Of a stretch of DNA of 64,000 nucleotides, positions 62,489 through 64,000 are shown piece after piece. The translations under genes were made by a program, and so were the position numbers. The notes beneath the pieces were generated by a model. The model ran no database searches. It saw only the letters and a list, made by a program, of their open reading frames with translations, and was not told where the DNA came from. This DNA is from JACVRW01 sp963846505 (GTDB lineage: Bacteria; Actinomycetota; Thermoleophilia; Solirubrobacterales; Thermoleophilaceae): the NCBI GenBank assembly GCA_963846505.1, contig CAWJWD010000006.1:743589-807588 (forward strand). Reading direction: 5' to 3'. How positions within the stretch are numbered: position 1 is the first letter of the stretch; every line of letters begins with the position of its first letter.

Positions 62489-62653
62489 ACGTGCTCGAGC
62501 CAGAGTCGCCGCCACTAGCCCGTACTGGCGTTCGTTCCGCGACACGATCCAGGACGTTGGGGGATCGACTCGCTGGCGCGAACCTGACCGCGTACCACGT
62601 ACGTCGGCGGCGCTCATGGGTCGCGACTTCTTGCGGGTACCTGTCGTCTAGCG
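62489..62653. other. short stretch after tRNA-Asp without a recognisable gene
   Basis: Open reading frames cross it on both strands but none has a credible start, ribosome site or family. It may hold the remnant of an integrated element, since it lies directly 3' of a tRNA and precedes the lower-GC tract. Confidence 0.3.
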
Positions 62654-62686
62654 GAGGAGGGGCTGGCGGTCTGCCAGCCCCTCCTC
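62654..62686. terminator. 14-bp perfect hairpin
   Basis: GAGGAGGGGCTGGC (62654-62667), loop GGTCT, GCCAGCCCCTCCTC (62673-62686). Downstream of the minus-strand secreted-protein gene; probably its terminator, although the T-run is absent. Confidence 0.6.
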
Positions 62687-62711
62687 GATGCGACTGCTTG
62701 GATGAGATTGC

Positions 62712-63317
62712 CTATGAGATCGTGATCGCCGTTCTACCTAACACTCTGTAGGAGGCCGAGAAGCCGGATTCGCCGCCACCGTCAACCGCAATTGTGTTGC
62801 AGACGGTAGTCAAGGTCTGCGTTGCCACGGTGAATGTCCAGGTGCAGTTGGTGGGGGTCTGTGGCCCTCTGATTGATCTTGGGCCGGCGAGTACGGGTCT
62901 GATTGTGCACTCGAAGCCCGCATCGAGCACGGCGGTGCCTGAGGCACTGCCGTCAACCGGTCTGGTTCTGTCTCTCGTCGCGACTGAGCTGGTTGATCTC
63001 AGTGTGACGTTGCCTCTACATACCACGGTGACTGAGGAGCCGAAGAGGCTCTCGGTGCATGTGGTGCCTCTGATCGCTCTGAACGTGAGGGTGCCTGAGA
63101 TGGACAGACCGTCAGCGGAGGTGGAGCCTGTGAAGTCCGCCAGGGGACATCTGGTTCTGAGACCGTTGCTCTCGTCGGTCAGGTTGGAGTTGGTCGAGCT
63201 TGCTGAGAATCTAAAACTGGCGGGTGTGGCCGTTGCATGGGCGGGGCCAGCTACGACGGCAAGCACCGCGAGCGAGGCGACAGCCAGCAAGAGGCTACGT
63301 ACGTTGAAGAACTTCAT
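62712..63317 (-). CDS. secreted hypothetical protein, Ser/Thr-rich beta protein
   Basis: 201 residues. Signal peptide VRSLLLAVASLAVLAVVAGP with AHA cleavage; mature chain starts TATPASFRFSASSTNSNLTD and contains six or more Cys (RCPLADF, GTTCTESLF, VVCRGNV, GFECTIRP, TNCTWTF, TVCNTI), likely disulfides of a beta-sandwich. Codon use is lower in GC than the rest of the window. ATG 63317 begins the signal peptide. A truncated paralogue lies 400 bases upstream on the same strand. Confidence 0.75.
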   Translation of the reverse strand: MKFFNVRSLLLAVASLAVLAVVAGPAHATATPASFRFSASSTNSNLTDESNGLRTRCPLADFTGSTSADGLSISGTLTFRAIRGTTCTESLFGSSVTVVCRGNVTLRSTSSVATRDRTRPVDGSASGTAVLDAGFECTIRPVLAGPRSIRGPQTPTNCTWTFTVATQTLTTVCNTIAVDGGGESGFSASYRVLGRTAITIS

Positions 63318-63437
63318 GTCTATGTAATGCCTTTCTCCGGCATTGCACCGGATTGGGAAGCTCCGCTCGAATGAGCGAAGCGCACTGCTGATGCTGCATC
63401 TTGGCCTGGATGACCCCCCTTTCCGGCCTAATACACA

Positions 63438-63466
63438 AGAATAACTCATCGTACGCGAAACTACAA
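63438..63466 (-). promoter_or_regulatory. promoter of the secreted-protein gene
   Basis: On the minus strand TTGTAG (63461-63466), 17 bases, TATTCT (63438-63443), giving a leader of about 110 bases before ATG 63317. Confidence 0.45.
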
Positions 63467-63738
63467 GTACTCGGTAGTTATATTGGCATAAGCGCACGCG
63501 TCCCTTAGGTGACGAGGTCAGGCACTCTCTAAAAAGGGGCGGAATGCAGCCAAGCTCGGCCTGACCGCTGTGCTAAATGGCTATCCGGCGGTCAGTCCGG
63601 CACGGGTTACGGAGAAGCCCGGATTCACCAATGTTGCCGTACAGCGATTCGCAGTTCAAGTAATAACCAAAGTTGGCTTGACCGTGTTAATGCAAGAAAT
63701 CATTGGAGGGCAGCCTGAGTGAGACGGCTCCTTATACA
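63467..63738. other. lower-GC non-coding stretch
   Basis: About 270 bases with many A/T runs (CTCTCTAAAAAGG, AAGTAATAACC) and no gene I can support; short palindromic bits only. Clearly unlike the rest of the window in composition. Confidence 0.4.
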
Positions 63739-63930
63739 TTATGGCGATGTGACCATCACGGCGATGTGATGGCTGCCAGGGAACATCTGGGTTCTAAGGC
63801 CGTTGCTCTCGTCGGTCAGATTGTAGTTGGCCGAGCTTGCTGAGAATCTCATGCTGGCTGGTAGATCGGTTGCGTGGCTGGACCCGGCTGCGACGGGAGC
63901 ACCGCAATAGCCAACAGAACCCTTGCCCGG
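63739..63930 (-). pseudogene. truncated paralogue of the 62712 secreted protein
   Basis: Reading from about 63900 down: HATDLPASMRFSASSANYNL then TDESNGLRTQMF and a short tail to TAA 63739-63741. MRFSASSANYNLTDESNGLRT, shortened here, is nearly identical to FRFSASSTNSNLTDESNGLRT of the intact gene. The signal-peptide part (RVLLAIAVLP) is in another frame and everything after NGLRT is lost. Confidence 0.65.
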
Positions 63931-64000
63931 CTCGTCGCCGGGGCGGACCTCCCCCTTTGCAGTCGGAGCTTCCGCGGAAACCGCGTACCTCGACCTGAAA

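Noticed and set aside
62794..63327. 177-codon plus-strand open frame in the right-hand tract
   Set aside because: Exactly antisense to the secreted protein, which has a signal peptide, paired cysteines and a paralogue; the plus frame has none of these.

Overview
The window is high-GC DNA (about 70-74% over most of its length) with GTG starts, ATGA/GTGA stop-start overlaps, many Pro/Ala/Arg-rich proteins and several apparently leaderless promoters. The gene content is actinobacterial, most likely Thermoleophilia/Solirubrobacterales (inference from style and families; no rRNA is present). It includes a fused 2-oxoglutarate dehydrogenase, a long two-domain ThyX-like protein, ECF sigma/anti-sigma pairs, an R2lox-like oxidase and Stf0 sulfotransferase.

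Layout: 1-2464 proline catabolism (P5C dehydrogenase running off the left edge, proline dehydrogenase). 2547-6932 PhoD-like phosphatase, ThyX-like protein, secreted RTX-type protein. 7106-11656 ribulose-phosphate epimerase, cupin with a LexA-like box, a three-gene CBS/membrane operon, gamma-glutamyltransferase with an internal deletion. 11671-16802 small protein, flippase-like membrane protein, Lrp regulator and EamA exporter, methyltransferase, a lower-GC AAA ATPase, peroxiredoxin. 16868-18736 ECF sigma, anti-sigma and copper lipoprotein. 18751-22811 Fpg-like glycosylase, RpiB, ECF41-type sigma factor, CYTH protein. 23156-28095 a translationally coupled PAPS synthesis/sulfotransfer/sulfatase cassette. 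28166-28529 a non-coding locus that includes a class II tRNA with an 8/4 cloverleaf and a GTC anticodon. 28664-36511 TIMP-like protein, flavin disulfide oxidoreductase, P450-TetR-enoyl-CoA hydratase operon with twin operators, secreted protein, R2lox-TetR pair. 36569-46639 cupredoxin, aminoglycoside-phosphotransferase-like kinase, two HAD hydrolases, cyclophilin, DEAD helicase, quinone oxidoreductase, cupin/MarR pair, PfkB kinase, MOSC protein, small membrane proteins. 46713-51540 citrate synthase, HD hydrolase, MoaA, MetF. 51798-58830 MBL hydrolase, alkyl-DHAP-synthase-like flavoprotein and a 1454-residue lipoyl-lipoyl-PSBD-E2-E1 oxoglutarate dehydrogenase. 58838-62326 NTF2-like protein, DWGG hydrolase/TetR pair, SDR, gamma-carbonic-anhydrase-like protein. 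62358-62431 tRNA-Asp, followed by a lower-GC tract with a secreted protein and a broken paralogue.

How genes work together: cysC-cysD-cysN make PAPS, and since no APS/PAPS reductase is nearby it probably feeds the adjacent sulfotransferase. Citrate synthase and the oxoglutarate dehydrogenase fusion serve the TCA cycle. Sigma/anti-sigma, P450/TetR, cupin/MarR, R2lox/TetR and hydrolase/TetR are self-contained regulated modules, most with a visible dyad operator.

A caution for every reader: more than a dozen conserved genes are interrupted by single-base indels. Nearly all sit at codon wobble positions, and where a base is extra, the two adjacent bases are usually synonymous alternatives. I read this as a consensus artefact of mixed strains, not as real pseudogenes; spans given for these genes join the frames.
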